Shown in pieces: positions 18,362 through 27,446 of a DNA stretch of 64,000 nt (position 1 is its first letter; every line of letters starts with the position of its first letter). The stretch is from contig NZ_JAHKKS010000004.1 in NCBI RefSeq assembly GCF_019737615.1, positions 235,147-299,146 of the forward strand, in the 5' to 3' direction. The notes beneath the pieces were generated by a model, which worked only from the letters and a program-made list of their open reading frames with translations, did no database searches and was not told the DNA's origin. A program made the position numbers and the translations under genes. The DNA comes from Sphingobium xanthum (GTDB lineage: Bacteria; Pseudomonadota; Alphaproteobacteria; Sphingomonadales; Sphingomonadaceae).

Positions 18362-19333
18362 ATGCGTCGCGCCGGCATCGTCATCCTGATCGTTCTGGCG
18401 CTGGGACTGGCGCTGCTGGCGTATAATTTCGTTGGTGGCTGGACGCGCTCCGGTCCCCTCGATCATGAGATCAGCTTCGTCGTGCCGGACGGCGCGAGCG
18501 TCGGCAGCATCGCGACCAAGCTGGAGCAGGAAGGCGCGATTGGATCGGCCAGTGCGTTCCGCACGCGCGCCCGCTTCCTGGGCGGCAGCGCCGTCATCAA
18601 GGCGGGTGAATATACGCTGCCCAAGGGCGCCAGCGCCGCGCAGATCCTGTCGATCCTGCAGGGCGGTAAGACGATCAATTATCTGCTGACCGTGCCTGAA
18701 GGCATGCCGTCGATCCTCGTTCAGGAACGGCTGATGGCCAATAAGGACCTTACCGGCGACGTCGCCGTGCCCGAGGAAGGCTCGGTCATGCCGGACAGCT
18801 ATGCCTATCAGAAGGGCGAGACGCGCCAGGCCGTGCTCGACCGGATGCAGGCGGCGATGAAGAGCTTTCTTGCCGAGCAATGGGAGCAGCGCAACGGCAA
18901 TGCCGTGGTGAAGACCCCGGCCGAAGCGATCACGCTCGCCAGCATCGTCGAGAAGGAAACCTCGATCCCCGGCGAGCGGCCGCTGGTCGCGGGCGTCTAT
19001 GGCAATCGTCTGCGCACCGGCATGATGCTGCAGGCCGATCCGACGATCATCTATCCGATCACCAAGGGCAAGCCGCTGGGCCGCCGCATCCGCAAGTCCG
19101 AGATCGCGCAGGTCAACGACTACAACACTTACTCGATGACCGGCCTGCCCAAGGGGCCGATCGCCAATCCCGGCCGCACGTCGATCGAGGCCGTGCTGCG
19201 CCCGGTCCCGACCAAGGCGCTCTATTTTGTCGCGGACGGCAAGGGCGGCCACATCTTCGCGGATACGCTTGAGCAGCATAACGAGAATGTCCGCAAGTGG
19301 TTCGAAATCCGCCGCCAGCGCGGCGAGATGTAG
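18362..19333 (+). CDS. mltG: Endolytic murein transglycosylase
   Basis: This 323-residue inner-membrane protein has one N-terminal transmembrane helix (GIVILIVLALGLALLAYNFV) and a periplasmic YceG/MltG domain. The catalytic Glu lies in LASIVEKET, followed by the conserved GVYGNRL and LQADPTIIY and the DYNTYSMTGLPKGPI signature. It cleaves nascent glycan strands and so helps set their length. Its position directly after fabF is common in alphaproteobacteria. Confidence 0.95.
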   Translation: MRRAGIVILIVLALGLALLAYNFVGGWTRSGPLDHEISFVVPDGASVGSIATKLEQEGAIGSASAFRTRARFLGGSAVIKAGEYTLPKGASAAQILSILQGGKTINYLLTVPEGMPSILVQERLMANKDLTGDVAVPEEGSVMPDSYAYQKGETRQAVLDRMQAAMKSFLAEQWEQRNGNAVVKTPAEAITLASIVEKETSIPGERPLVAGVYGNRLRTGMMLQADPTIIYPITKGKPLGRRIRKSEIAQVNDYNTYSMTGLPKGPIANPGRTSIEAVLRPVPTKALYFVADGKGGHIFADTLEQHNENVRKWFEIRRQRGEM

Positions 19334-19360
19334 GGTAGGGGCGAGCGCTCACGCCCTCTT

Positions 19361-19394
19361 CTCCGTCATTTCCGCGAACGCGGGAATGACGGAG
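19361..19394. repeat. REP-like palindrome downstream of mltG
   Basis: Sixteen-base arms CTCCGTCATTTCCGCG (19361-19376) and CGCGGGAATGACGGAG (19379-19394) pair with one mismatch across a two-base loop. This kind of palindrome is common between genes in sphingomonads. It overlaps the 3' end of the minus-strand gene 19366-19830 and supplies its last residues. Confidence 0.85.
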
Positions 19395-19830
19395 GATGTT
19401 GCCGCAAAGCCCCCTTCGCCTGCAGCGACCGCGCATAAAGCGTCTGTGCCAGCGCCATGACGATGATGAACGCTGGAAACAACATTGTGCTCCAGCCTCG
19501 CACCGCCAGCAGGTCGGTCAGGAAGAAGGTGTAGCAGAACTGCACGATCACCGCGATCAGGCAGAGGGCCGAGAGCCACACCGCCGAGCCGCGCCGCAGG
19601 ATCAGCGCCAGCGCACCGGCCAGACCGGCACCGACCGCGAGACCATAGGCGGCCCAGGCCCAGGCCGGCATTTCCGCCCAGATCCTGGCCTGATGGGGAT
19701 CGGTCTTGGCCAGCGTTTCCAGATCGGCGGAGGACTGCATCACGAATGCCGCGACGCCTATCAATGTCCACAAGAGGAAGATGATCGCCGGCCACATCGA
19801 TGCGCGGGCTTGGTCGGGACTGGTTGCCAT
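19366..19830 (-). CDS. Multi-pass membrane protein of unknown function
   Basis: This 154-residue protein has four predicted transmembrane segments: AIIFLLWTLIGVAAFVM, AWAAYGLAVGAGLAGALALI, AVWLSALCLIAVIVQFCYTF and the STMLFPAFIIVMALAQTL segment. I do not recognise a specific function. Start 19830 is supported by GGAGGGG upstream. The C-terminal tail HPPSFPRSRK is encoded by the REP-like palindrome, so the ancestral stop was probably different. Confidence 0.75.
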   Translation of the reverse strand: MATSPDQARASMWPAIIFLLWTLIGVAAFVMQSSADLETLAKTDPHQARIWAEMPAWAWAAYGLAVGAGLAGALALILRRGSAVWLSALCLIAVIVQFCYTFFLTDLLAVRGWSTMLFPAFIIVMALAQTLYARSLQAKGALRQHPPSFPRSRK

Positions 19831-19901
19831 GATTTCCCCTCCTTCTGTTAGAAGCGTGAGCATGGCGCAAATTCGCGACATTGCAATGCCGGCGGTTCAC
19901 C

Positions 19902-20411
19902 ATGCGCAATAGTGCTCCCATGATCGTGACGGCCGAGCTGGATCGGGCCGACCAGAGCTGGGCAGAGGCTCTGCGCCGCGCCCATTTCCCGCCGGATCGC
20001 AACAAGGTGCCCGCGCATATCAGCCTGTTTCACCATCTGCCGCCGTCGCTGGAGCCGGAGCTGCGGGCGCTGCTGGCCGAAGCAGCAAAAGCGCCGAAAC
20101 CGGCAGCCCGGATCGAGGGCGTCCGATCCCTCGGGCGCGGCGTCGCGATCGACATTGCCTGCCCGGCTTTGCTGGAGCTTCGCGCAGAGATCGCGGACCG
20201 GTTCGCGCCTCACCTGATCCCGCAGGACCGCCACACGCCACGCCTGCACATCACCATTCAGAACAAGGTCACACCGGCCGTCGCCGCGGATACCCTTGCG
20301 ATCCTGAAGGAGAGCGTCGCGCTGCGCCCGACCGTCATCGCGGCCCTCAATCTCTGGCACTATGAGGATGGACCCTGGTCGCCGATCGCGCGCTACGCTT
20401 TTCGCGGATAG
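19902..20411 (+). CDS. thpR: 2'-5' RNA ligase family protein (2H phosphoesterase)
   Basis: This protein of about 169 residues has the two HxT/S motifs of the 2H superfamily: HISLF and, 70 or so residues later, HITIQ. The family includes RNA 2',3'-cyclic phosphodiesterases. The start is uncertain: ATG 19902 or ATG 19920 (MIVTAEL) are both possible and neither has a strong ribosome-binding site. It is divergent from the membrane-protein gene. Confidence 0.8.
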   Translation: MRNSAPMIVTAELDRADQSWAEALRRAHFPPDRNKVPAHISLFHHLPPSLEPELRALLAEAAKAPKPAARIEGVRSLGRGVAIDIACPALLELRAEIADRFAPHLIPQDRHTPRLHITIQNKVTPAVAADTLAILKESVALRPTVIAALNLWHYEDGPWSPIARYAFRG

Positions 20412-20430
20412 CGGCCTGTCCTACAGACCC

Positions 20431-20454
20431 GATATGATGTCATAAGATCATATC
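20431..20454. other. AT-rich palindrome after the 2H phosphoesterase gene
   Basis: GATATGAT (20431-20438) and ATCATATC (20447-20454) are perfect inverted repeats around an 8-base centre. It could be a weak terminator or a protein site. The rest of 20412-20673 shows no gene I can support. Confidence 0.35.
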
Positions 20455-20673
20455 AGGCGGCATCCAGCCGCGCTCTTTGATCCCGTAAATCATCCATCAA
20501 AATCAGAGGCTTAACGCGCCTCGCGCAAGACTTTTGCGCGCTCACCATGCCTCCTGTGACGGAAGTTAGAGAAGATAAGCCCGCAAACCCGCAGAAATGC
20601 GCGCTTTCCAACAGCCTGTCGGAAGCGGCAAACCACTCAAACACGGCATTTGGGGGAAGCCAGCGCGTAGACC

Positions 20674-21906
20674 TCAGGCCGACGTCAGCTCTTTCAGCGG
20701 CACATCGCCATTGGCGAGCTGATCGCGCCCGATTCGCGCGCCATCCACCACCAGCGCACGGCCCTGCACATAGTCCTTGGTCCGGTTCACGCAGTCGAGC
20801 GCGATGACCTGGCCCTGGCGCAGATAGACGACCGAGAAGCTGCGGCTCTCTACGTCACCACGCACGACGGTTTCGTCATAGGCAACCGAAAGTCCGACCG
20901 TCTGAAGGCGCAGGTCATATTGGTTGGACCAGAACCACGGCACTGCCTCATAAGGCGCGGGATTGCCGAGCATATGCTGCACGGCGGTCCGCGCCTGATC
21001 ATTGGCGTTCTGCACCGATTCCACGCGCATCCGTCGGCCGGCCGCGAAGCGGTTTTCATGCGCGGCACAGTCGCCGATCGCGTAGATGTCCGGCAGCGAC
21101 GTCTGGCAATATTCGTCGACATCGACGCCATTGCCGCCGCTCGCGCCCGCCATGATCAGCGGGCCGGTCTCGGGTACGATCCCGATGCCCACGATGACGG
21201 CATCGGCAGTGACGACGGTGCCGTCCGCCAGCACGACGCCGGTCACGACGCCCGCATCGTTTGCCTCGATGGCTTCCACCGCGGCGGAGAGGCGCACATC
21301 GACGCCATGCGCGCGATGCTCGTTCTCGAAGAAGGCAGACAGCTCCGGCCCCGCGACGCGCGCCAGCACGCGGTCGAGCGCCTCGATCAAAGTCACCCGC
21401 TTGCCGAGCTTGCTCAGCACGGCTGCCGCTTCGAGGCCGATATAGCCGCCGCCGATGATGACGAAGCGCTGCGTATCGGCAAGGCTCGCCATGATCGCGT
21501 CGACATCGGCGCGGGTGCGGACCGTGTGCAGGCCCTTGGCCGTGCTGCCGGGGCAGGAGAGGCGCCGCGCCGCGCCGCCGCCGGCCCAGATCAGCTTGCC
21601 ATAGCTATATTCGGTATCGCTTGCGGTGACGATGCTATGCTCGGCCGGGTTGATCGCCTTCACCCGCTTGCGCAGGATCAGGTCGATCTTCTGCTCTTCC
21701 CAGAAGTGCGCCGGGCGCAGCAGGATCCGGTCGAATGCTTTCTCGCTCGCCAGATAATCCTTGGACAGCGGCGGGCGCTCATAGGGCGGGTCCGCCTCGT
21801 CGCTGATGATGCCGATCGAGCCCTCAAACTTGAGCTGGCGCAGCAAGATAGCGGCCTGCGCTCCGGCGTGCCCGCCGCCGACGATAAGGCAATCGAAATG
21901 CGCCAC
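20674..21906 (-). CDS. FAD-dependent ferredoxin/rubredoxin reductase, RedA2-like
   Basis: This 410-residue flavoprotein moves electrons from NAD(P)H to a ferredoxin serving an oxygenase. It has an N-terminal FAD motif (LIVGGGHAGAQAA), a central NAD motif (VIIGGGYIGLEAAAVL), the second FAD motif (DIYAIGDCAAH), and a C-terminal reductase domain. It resembles the RedA2 type of sphingomonad dioxygenase systems. GTG 21906 is preferred over GTG 21912 because of the spacing from GGGGAG. No ferredoxin or ring-hydroxylating oxygenase is adjacent, but a transporter and other oxidoreductases are. Confidence 0.88.
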   Translation of the reverse strand: MAHFDCLIVGGGHAGAQAAILLRQLKFEGSIGIISDEADPPYERPPLSKDYLASEKAFDRILLRPAHFWEEQKIDLILRKRVKAINPAEHSIVTASDTEYSYGKLIWAGGGAARRLSCPGSTAKGLHTVRTRADVDAIMASLADTQRFVIIGGGYIGLEAAAVLSKLGKRVTLIEALDRVLARVAGPELSAFFENEHRAHGVDVRLSAAVEAIEANDAGVVTGVVLADGTVVTADAVIVGIGIVPETGPLIMAGASGGNGVDVDEYCQTSLPDIYAIGDCAAHENRFAAGRRMRVESVQNANDQARTAVQHMLGNPAPYEAVPWFWSNQYDLRLQTVGLSVAYDETVVRGDVESRSFSVVYLRQGQVIALDCVNRTKDYVQGRALVVDGARIGRDQLANGDVPLKELTSA

Positions 21907-21992
21907 ATCCACTCCCCATGTTCACACGGGCGTGGCCTTGCCAGAGAAAGGACAGCGCCGCAATCGATGAGGCCAGCTGAACTGAGGGCTTG

Positions 21993-22069
21993 TGGTAGCG
22001 GAGGAGGGACTCGAACCCCCGACACGCGGATTATGATTCCGCTGCTCTAACCGGCTGAGCTACTCCGCC
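21993..22069 (-). tRNA. tRNA-Met (anticodon CAT)
   Basis: A 77-base cloverleaf including encoded CCA. The anticodon stem GCGGA/TCCGC surrounds loop ATCATAA, giving CAT. The T-arm GGTTCGAGTCC is intact. The sequence matches elongator Met rather than the initiator, because the first acceptor pair is G-U and the anticodon stem lacks the three G-C pairs of the initiator. Confidence 0.93.
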
Positions 22070-22153
22070 CCAAAGGGCCATGTCCGCCTTCCGGCGGCCG
22101 GTCGGCGCGCTATACGCAGGCCGACCGAACCGGTCAATGGCCGTTTGTGCCGC

Positions 22154-23527
22154 CTATTCCGCCGGAACGGCCACCCGGCCATTCCCGTTCGCGGCCGGCT
22201 CCGGGCGCCGCAGAAGCGCTGAGATCGCCACGATGGAGAGGAACAGGATGAAGGGGCAGATCGCGGCGATGGCATAGGTCCGTACTGCGGGCACACCTGC
22301 GGTCAGGATGGCGGCGCCGATGAACGGGCCGATAAATCCGCCCATCTTGCCGATGGCCGACGCCACGCCGCCTGCGCTGGCACGAATGCCGGTCGGATAA
22401 TAGAGCGCGAGCTGGCTGATGATAGCCGTGTGGCAGCCGCCGACGAGCATGCTTTGCACGACGAGGATCGGCAGCAGCAGCCAGGCCGGCACCCACTCCA
22501 TGCCGATGGCGACGGCCATAGGGACGATCAGCAATGTGCAGGTCGCCGCGAAGCCGAGGCCGAAGCGGGCCGAGAGGCGCATGATCACGACGCCCGCGAT
22601 GGCGCCGAGCAGGCCGCCGATGGCTGACACGTTGGCCGCAACCTCGCGGGCGATCTGCATGCGCTCGAGAATGGTCGGCCCGAAGGCGGACTTGAAGAAG
22701 ATACCGAGCGCGCTGGCGAAATAGCCGATCCAGATGATCGGCGTCAGCAACCGCAAACGGCCTTCGAAGAGCTGGCCGAGCTGAAAGCCGCTCTCGCGCT
22801 TGCTTTCGTCCGCCAGGATGAAGCGATCCTCGGCCTGAACGTCCAGCGCGGGATCGAGGCGCTTGAGCGTCGTGTGAACAAGCTCTGGTTTCACGCCTTT
22901 GCTGATGAGGAAGCGCGGCGATTCGGGCAGGAAGATCGCGATCAGGATGGCGCAGAGCACCGATCCAATGCCGCCCGCGAAATAGACGCCTTCCCAGCCG
23001 TAGGTCGGTGCGATCCAGTTGGTGAGCGGCGCGGCGAGCGAGCTGCCGATGCTGAAGCCCATCATGATGAAGGCGACGACGGTCGCGCGAAGCTTGCTTG
23101 GAATGAACTCGACATTGAGCGCCCAGGCCAGCGGCAGGGCGCCGCCGATGGCGAGGCCGTCGAGGAAGCGCAACGCCAGCAGCGCAGGGTACCAGGTCGC
23201 GAAACCGGTGAGGAAGGTGAATACGCCGAAGGCGAGCGTACACATGATGATCGTCGGCCTCCGCCCGATCCGGTCGCCGATATAGGTGAAGATGAGGCCG
23301 CCGATGATCATGCCCAGCGTGCCGGCCGAGAACGCGCCGCTCAACTGCATGTCGGTCAGGCGCAGTTCGTCCTGCATATAGGGCGCGGTGAACGAGACCA
23401 TCATCATGTCGAGGCCGTCGAACATCGTGACGAGCCAGGAGAGGCCGATCAAAAGATAATTGAATGGGGTGAGCTTCCTGCCTTCGAGCAGGCCGGCCAG
23501 GTCGATCGTGCGAGCCGGTCTTGTCAT
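22154..23527 (-). CDS. MFS transporter, aromatic-acid:H+ symporter type
   Basis: This 457-residue protein has 12 predicted transmembrane helices. The motif MFDGLDMMMVSFTAPY in the first helix matches the DGxD signature of the aromatic acid/H+ symporter family, and GDRIGRRPTI is the MFS loop 2-3 motif. It probably imports an aromatic or related carboxylate. ATG 23551 is an alternative start. It is divergent from a FAD oxidoreductase/dioxygenase pair, with 164 bases between, suggesting import and catabolism of one compound. Confidence 0.88.
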   Translation of the reverse strand: MTRPARTIDLAGLLEGRKLTPFNYLLIGLSWLVTMFDGLDMMMVSFTAPYMQDELRLTDMQLSGAFSAGTLGMIIGGLIFTYIGDRIGRRPTIIMCTLAFGVFTFLTGFATWYPALLALRFLDGLAIGGALPLAWALNVEFIPSKLRATVVAFIMMGFSIGSSLAAPLTNWIAPTYGWEGVYFAGGIGSVLCAILIAIFLPESPRFLISKGVKPELVHTTLKRLDPALDVQAEDRFILADESKRESGFQLGQLFEGRLRLLTPIIWIGYFASALGIFFKSAFGPTILERMQIAREVAANVSAIGGLLGAIAGVVIMRLSARFGLGFAATCTLLIVPMAVAIGMEWVPAWLLLPILVVQSMLVGGCHTAIISQLALYYPTGIRASAGGVASAIGKMGGFIGPFIGAAILTAGVPAVRTYAIAAICPFILFLSIVAISALLRRPEPAANGNGRVAVPAE

Positions 23528-23617
23528 GGCCTTCGAAAACTCCCTCTCCATGCGGGTTGCTCCACGCGGTGCGGAGGATAAATGCGGGTGGTGCTTTTGG
23601 CTACAGGAATAGCTACA

Positions 23618-23638
23618 CTTGCTCTAATGATTAGCAAG
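23618..23638. promoter_or_regulatory. Candidate operator between divergent MFS and oxidoreductase genes
   Basis: CTTGCT (23618-23623) and AGCAAG (23633-23638) are inverted, with the near-palindromic centre CTAATGATT. It lies in the only shared promoter region of the two divergent units. No regulator gene is adjacent, so the binding protein is unknown. Confidence 0.45.
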
Positions 23639-23691
23639 CTTTCTATAAAGATGTAACTTAAGTGCGATTCGAATGATCGAGAGGGTGCGCG

Positions 23692-25173
23692 ATGGCAGAT
23701 GAACAGACCCCGAAAATCCGCGAGGTCCGCCAGTCGGAAGACCGTTTTCTGGCATCCGACGTGTTCGAGAGCGGGCGCCATACGCTGCCCCGGCGCAACG
23801 GCACGGGCACCTATGTCGAGCCTGCGCGCGAAATTCCGGTCTATCACAAGTGCGATGTTCTGATCGTCGGCGGCGGCCCTGCCGGCACTGCGGCTGCCTG
23901 GGCGGCAGCGCAGACCGGTGCGGACGTGGTGCTGATGGAACGCTACAATCATCTCGGCGGTCTTTCGACCGGCGGCCTTGTCATCTGGATCGACCGCATG
24001 ACCGACTGGACCGGCCGGCAGGTCATTCAGGGCTTCGCCGTCGATGTGCTGGATCGCATGCCGGCAGCGGGCCTTGCCGGGCCGCCGCGCGCCGACTGGG
24101 GCTCGAAGGATCCGAAGAAGGCCAGTTACTGGGGCCAGCGCACCGCCGCCTTTCACGGCGTCGTCAACTGGTCTCCGACGCTTGATCCCGAGCGGCTGAA
24201 GCTCATCAGCCAGGAAATGCTGCTTGAGAAGGGCGTGCGCCTCGTCTTCCACAGCTGGGCGGCTGTTCCGATCGTGGCCGATGGCGCCGTGCAAGGCGTC
24301 GTGTTCGAATCCAAGGCCGGTCGTCAGGCGCTGATGGCCAAGGTCGTGGTCGACACGACGGGCGATGGCGACATTTTCGCCCGCGCCGGTGCCGAGTTCG
24401 ATACGGACATCGAGGAAGGCGACGTCCACCACAGCGCCAACACGGCCTTCATGCTCGGCGGCGTCGACATGGATCGCTGGCTCGCCTTCCGCGCCAATGA
24501 ACCGGAGCAATATGCCCAGTTCGCCGCGCTTGGCCGTGAGCGTCTCGGTTTCTTCCAGCCGCCTTATGTCTCGTGGCGCAACGACATCGCCCTGTTCCTC
24601 GGCCCGCGTCAGTCCGGCCTCTCGGCGCTCGATGTCGATGACATGACCGAGCTGGAGATCCGTTCGCACCGCTTCATGCAGAGCCATTGCGACTTCTTCC
24701 TTGCCGAAGCACCGGGCTTCGAGGGCGCCTACATGCTGGAGAGCGCACCGCAGCTTGGCGTCCGCCACACGCGCCGTCTGGGCGGCGTCGGCAAAGTGCT
24801 GCGCAGCCAGTGGGCGGACGGTATCGCGTTGCCCGACGAGGTCGGCGTCAGCCCCTCGGTTTCGCTCAAATATCCGGTGATCTCGGTTCCCTATGGCGCG
24901 CTCGTTCCGCGCAAGCTGGACGGCCTGCTCGCAGGTGGCCGGCATATTTCCTGCGATGCGAACTCGCACGGCTTCATGCGCGAAATTCCGCAATGCTGGC
25001 TGACCGGCCAGGCAGCCGGCGCTGCGGCTGCGCTGGCAGTCAATGCGGGCGTTCAGCCGCGTGGGGTGAACATTGCGGACTTGCAGAAGGAGCTTCGCCG
25101 TCAGGGCGTTTTCCTGAACGATCCGGCCGAGCAGAATGTGGCGCTGAGCACGGCACACGCGACGGGCGGTTGA
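23692..25173 (+). CDS. FAD-dependent oxidoreductase (FAD_oxidored family)
   Basis: This 493-residue protein has a Rossmann FAD motif (DVLIVGGGPAGTAAAWAA) at about residue 55, a conserved LGGLSTGG loop, VVDTTGDGDIFARAGA in the middle and LLAGGRHISCD with a second FAD-binding segment near the end. The family oxidises small organic substrates. There is no signal peptide. GAGAGGG precedes ATG 23692. The next gene, a TauD-type dioxygenase, follows after 24 bases and carries the same GAGAGGGTG ribosome-binding site. The substrate is not known. Confidence 0.88.
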   Translation: MADEQTPKIREVRQSEDRFLASDVFESGRHTLPRRNGTGTYVEPAREIPVYHKCDVLIVGGGPAGTAAAWAAAQTGADVVLMERYNHLGGLSTGGLVIWIDRMTDWTGRQVIQGFAVDVLDRMPAAGLAGPPRADWGSKDPKKASYWGQRTAAFHGVVNWSPTLDPERLKLISQEMLLEKGVRLVFHSWAAVPIVADGAVQGVVFESKAGRQALMAKVVVDTTGDGDIFARAGAEFDTDIEEGDVHHSANTAFMLGGVDMDRWLAFRANEPEQYAQFAALGRERLGFFQPPYVSWRNDIALFLGPRQSGLSALDVDDMTELEIRSHRFMQSHCDFFLAEAPGFEGAYMLESAPQLGVRHTRRLGGVGKVLRSQWADGIALPDEVGVSPSVSLKYPVISVPYGALVPRKLDGLLAGGRHISCDANSHGFMREIPQCWLTGQAAGAAAALAVNAGVQPRGVNIADLQKELRRQGVFLNDPAEQNVALSTAHATGG

Positions 25174-25197
25174 GGCCTCGGTTTTCGAGAGGGTGAT

Positions 25198-26253
25198 ATG
25201 GCAGATATTGATGCAGCGTCGGAAATTCGGAGCCAGCGTTCGACTTTGGGCGGGCAATCCGGCGCGTGGACATCGGAAACGACCGGTGGCGCGGAAGGTA
25301 TCACGCGGCGGCTGAGCCCGGCGCAGCTCGACGCGATCGATGCTGCCGTCCTTGCAACGGAAGGGCGCGATCCGACGTCGATTACACGCGACGATTTCGG
25401 TGCCGGAGAGATCGTCGCCCTCATGGACGCTTCGCGCTATGACATCGTGGCCGGTCGCGGTGCCGTGTTGCTCTCCGGCATCGACATCAGCCGCTACAGC
25501 GTCGAGCAGTTCGCGCGCATCCATTTCGGCCTCGGCACGCATCTCGGCAGGGCGGCGGAACAAAGCGAGCGGCATGACCGCATCGGTTATGTGCGCAAGG
25601 AACCGAATCCGGAGAAGCGCGGCTATCTCAGCGATACCGAACTTGGCCCGCACACCGACTATCACGGCATTTTGAGCCTCGCTTCGGTCGTGACGTCGAT
25701 CGAAGGCGGCGTCAGCGGCTTCGTCAGCGCGGCGGCGGTGTATGACGTCATCAAGCAGGAGCGGCCGGACCTGCTCGAGGCGCTGACCGAGGGCTATTAT
25801 TATCCGACAGGTCTCGATACGACCACCGATTACAAGATCCCGACCTTCTCCGTCGTGGATGGGCATATCGGCGTCTATGCCTATGTGCTTTTCCTCGTCC
25901 GGGCGGCGACGATTCGCGGCGAGGAACTGCCGGCCAGGTTCGTCGAGGGCCTGCGCTTCATGAACTCTGTGTGCCGCCGGCCGGAGCTGATGGTTTCCTT
26001 CACTATGCAGCCGGGCGAGATCGCCTATTGGCAGAATTTCCGTGTGATGCACTCGCGCACAAGCTTCCGCAACACGCCGGGCCGCGAGCGGCTGCTGCTG
26101 CGCCTCTGGCTGCATCCGCGAGACTATTTCCCGCTCGCCAAGGGCTTCTATGAGATGTCCGACATTCTCGACGAGCAGCATGCGCAGGGCTTTTCCGTGG
26201 TCAGCAATACCGAGGAACTGCTGAAGGGGGCCTATGAGCTGATGCGGGGCTGA
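25198..26253 (+). CDS. TauD/TfdA-family Fe(II)/2-oxoglutarate dioxygenase
   Basis: This 351-residue protein has the metal-binding facial triad: HTD in LGPHTDYHG at about residue 152 and the distal His in NFRVMHSRTSF, followed by Arg in RLLLRLWLHP that would bind 2-oxoglutarate. The family hydroxylates or cleaves small organic acids. It forms an operon with the upstream FAD oxidoreductase. A roughly 50-residue N-terminal extension without motifs precedes the core. Confidence 0.85.
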   Translation: MADIDAASEIRSQRSTLGGQSGAWTSETTGGAEGITRRLSPAQLDAIDAAVLATEGRDPTSITRDDFGAGEIVALMDASRYDIVAGRGAVLLSGIDISRYSVEQFARIHFGLGTHLGRAAEQSERHDRIGYVRKEPNPEKRGYLSDTELGPHTDYHGILSLASVVTSIEGGVSGFVSAAAVYDVIKQERPDLLEALTEGYYYPTGLDTTTDYKIPTFSVVDGHIGVYAYVLFLVRAATIRGEELPARFVEGLRFMNSVCRRPELMVSFTMQPGEIAYWQNFRVMHSRTSFRNTPGRERLLLRLWLHPRDYFPLAKGFYEMSDILDEQHAQGFSVVSNTEELLKGAYELMRG

Positions 26254-26263
26254 CCGGAAAATC

Positions 26264-26340
26264 TGGCGCGCCCGGCAGGATTCGAACCTGCGACCACTCG
26301 CTTAGAAGGCGAGTGCTCTATCCAGCTGAGCTACGGGCGC
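26264..26340 (-). tRNA. tRNA-Arg (anticodon TCT)
   Basis: A 77-base cloverleaf including encoded CCA. The anticodon stem ACTCGC/GCGAGT region surrounds a loop containing TCT, reading AGA codons. The acceptor GCGCCCG pairs with CGGGCGC. It lies just downstream of the dioxygenase gene on the opposite strand. Confidence 0.94.
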
Positions 26341-26433
26341 GTCCCGCGCTCGCCTTAGAGCATTTGCAGCGCGAACGGAAAGCGCCTTTCGCGCCAATTG
26401 CCGCGGGAACCAAGACGCGGCATAGAAGGGATC

Positions 26434-27183
26434 ATGGCCGCCCAACCGACTGCGCCGAACGGCGCTTCCGCCCAGCATCCCGTTCATGTCGACGCAAGCG
26501 TCCTCAAGGGGCAGTCGCTGCGCTATTATGACTTCGTGATGGCGGCGTTCGTCGCGATCCTGCTGCTCTCGAACATCATCGGTGCGGCCAAGCTGGCGAC
26601 GCTCTGGGGCTTCACTTTCGGCGCCGGAATCCTGTTCTTCCCGCTCGGCTATGTGATCGGCGACGTGCTGACCGAGGTCTATGGCTATGCGCGGGCGCGC
26701 CGCTGCATCTGGGCAGGTTTCGCGGCGATGCTGTTCATGGCGTTCATGAGCTGGGTCGTCGTCTCGCTGCCGCCGGCTGCGGGCTGGGAAGGGCAGGGCG
26801 CATACGACTCCGTGTTCGGCCAGGTGCCGCGAATCGTGTTTGCCTCGATCGTGGCCTTCTGGGCAGGTGAATTCGCCAACAGCTTCGTCCTCGCCAAGAT
26901 GAAGGTGCTGACGCAGGGAAAGGCGCTCTGGTCGCGCACCATCGGCTCGACGATCATCGGGCAGGGCGTAGACAGCCTGATTTTCTATCCTTTGGCCTTC
27001 TTCGGCATCTGGTCCAACGAGCAGGTGCTGATGGTGATGGTCACCAACTGGGCGCTCAAGGTCGGTTGGGAGGTCATGCTGACGCCCGTGACCTATGCCG
27101 TCGTCGGCTTCTTCAAGCGCGGCGAGGGGCTGGACGTCTATGACGAAAAGACCGACTTCACGCCGTTCAAGACAGGCGTCTGA
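26434..27183 (+). CDS. yhhQ: Queuosine precursor transporter
   Basis: This 249-residue membrane protein has about six transmembrane helices and the family features: LLLSNIIGAAKLATL, FFPLGYVIGDVLTEVYGYARAR and FANSFVLAKMK. YhhQ imports queuine precursors used in tRNA modification. ATG 26434 is preferred over the upstream GTG-type start because it has an AAGGG a few bases before it. A weak hairpin (27186-27206) follows the stop. Confidence 0.93.
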   Translation: MAAQPTAPNGASAQHPVHVDASVLKGQSLRYYDFVMAAFVAILLLSNIIGAAKLATLWGFTFGAGILFFPLGYVIGDVLTEVYGYARARRCIWAGFAAMLFMAFMSWVVVSLPPAAGWEGQGAYDSVFGQVPRIVFASIVAFWAGEFANSFVLAKMKVLTQGKALWSRTIGSTIIGQGVDSLIFYPLAFFGIWSNEQVLMVMVTNWALKVGWEVMLTPVTYAVVGFFKRGEGLDVYDEKTDFTPFKTGV

Positions 27184-27446
27184 GAGGTCCGTCCGATCGG
27201 CGGACCGGCGTAATATTCTTGCGAAAGTTCGGAAAGTTCGGGGGTCGGGCCAAAAATAATCGGCTCGGTGATCGTGTGACTCGGACATCGGCTCATCGGG
27301 ACGCATGATCCCGGACTGCCAGCGATCATCTTCTGTAGGACAGGCTTTTCTTTCGGCCGGCGATGGCTCGGATCGACTTCCCGGACTTTGCCGACGGTCC
27401 AATCAAAGGCCTGTTTGACGCGATTGTCGATGCGTCGCGAAAGCGC

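Noticed and set aside
23524..26181. A 885-codon open frame on the minus strand
   Set aside because: It lies opposite the FAD oxidoreductase and dioxygenase genes, whose products have clear family motifs. GC-rich codon bias makes the opposite frame open; the protein is Arg/Ala/His-rich with no fold.
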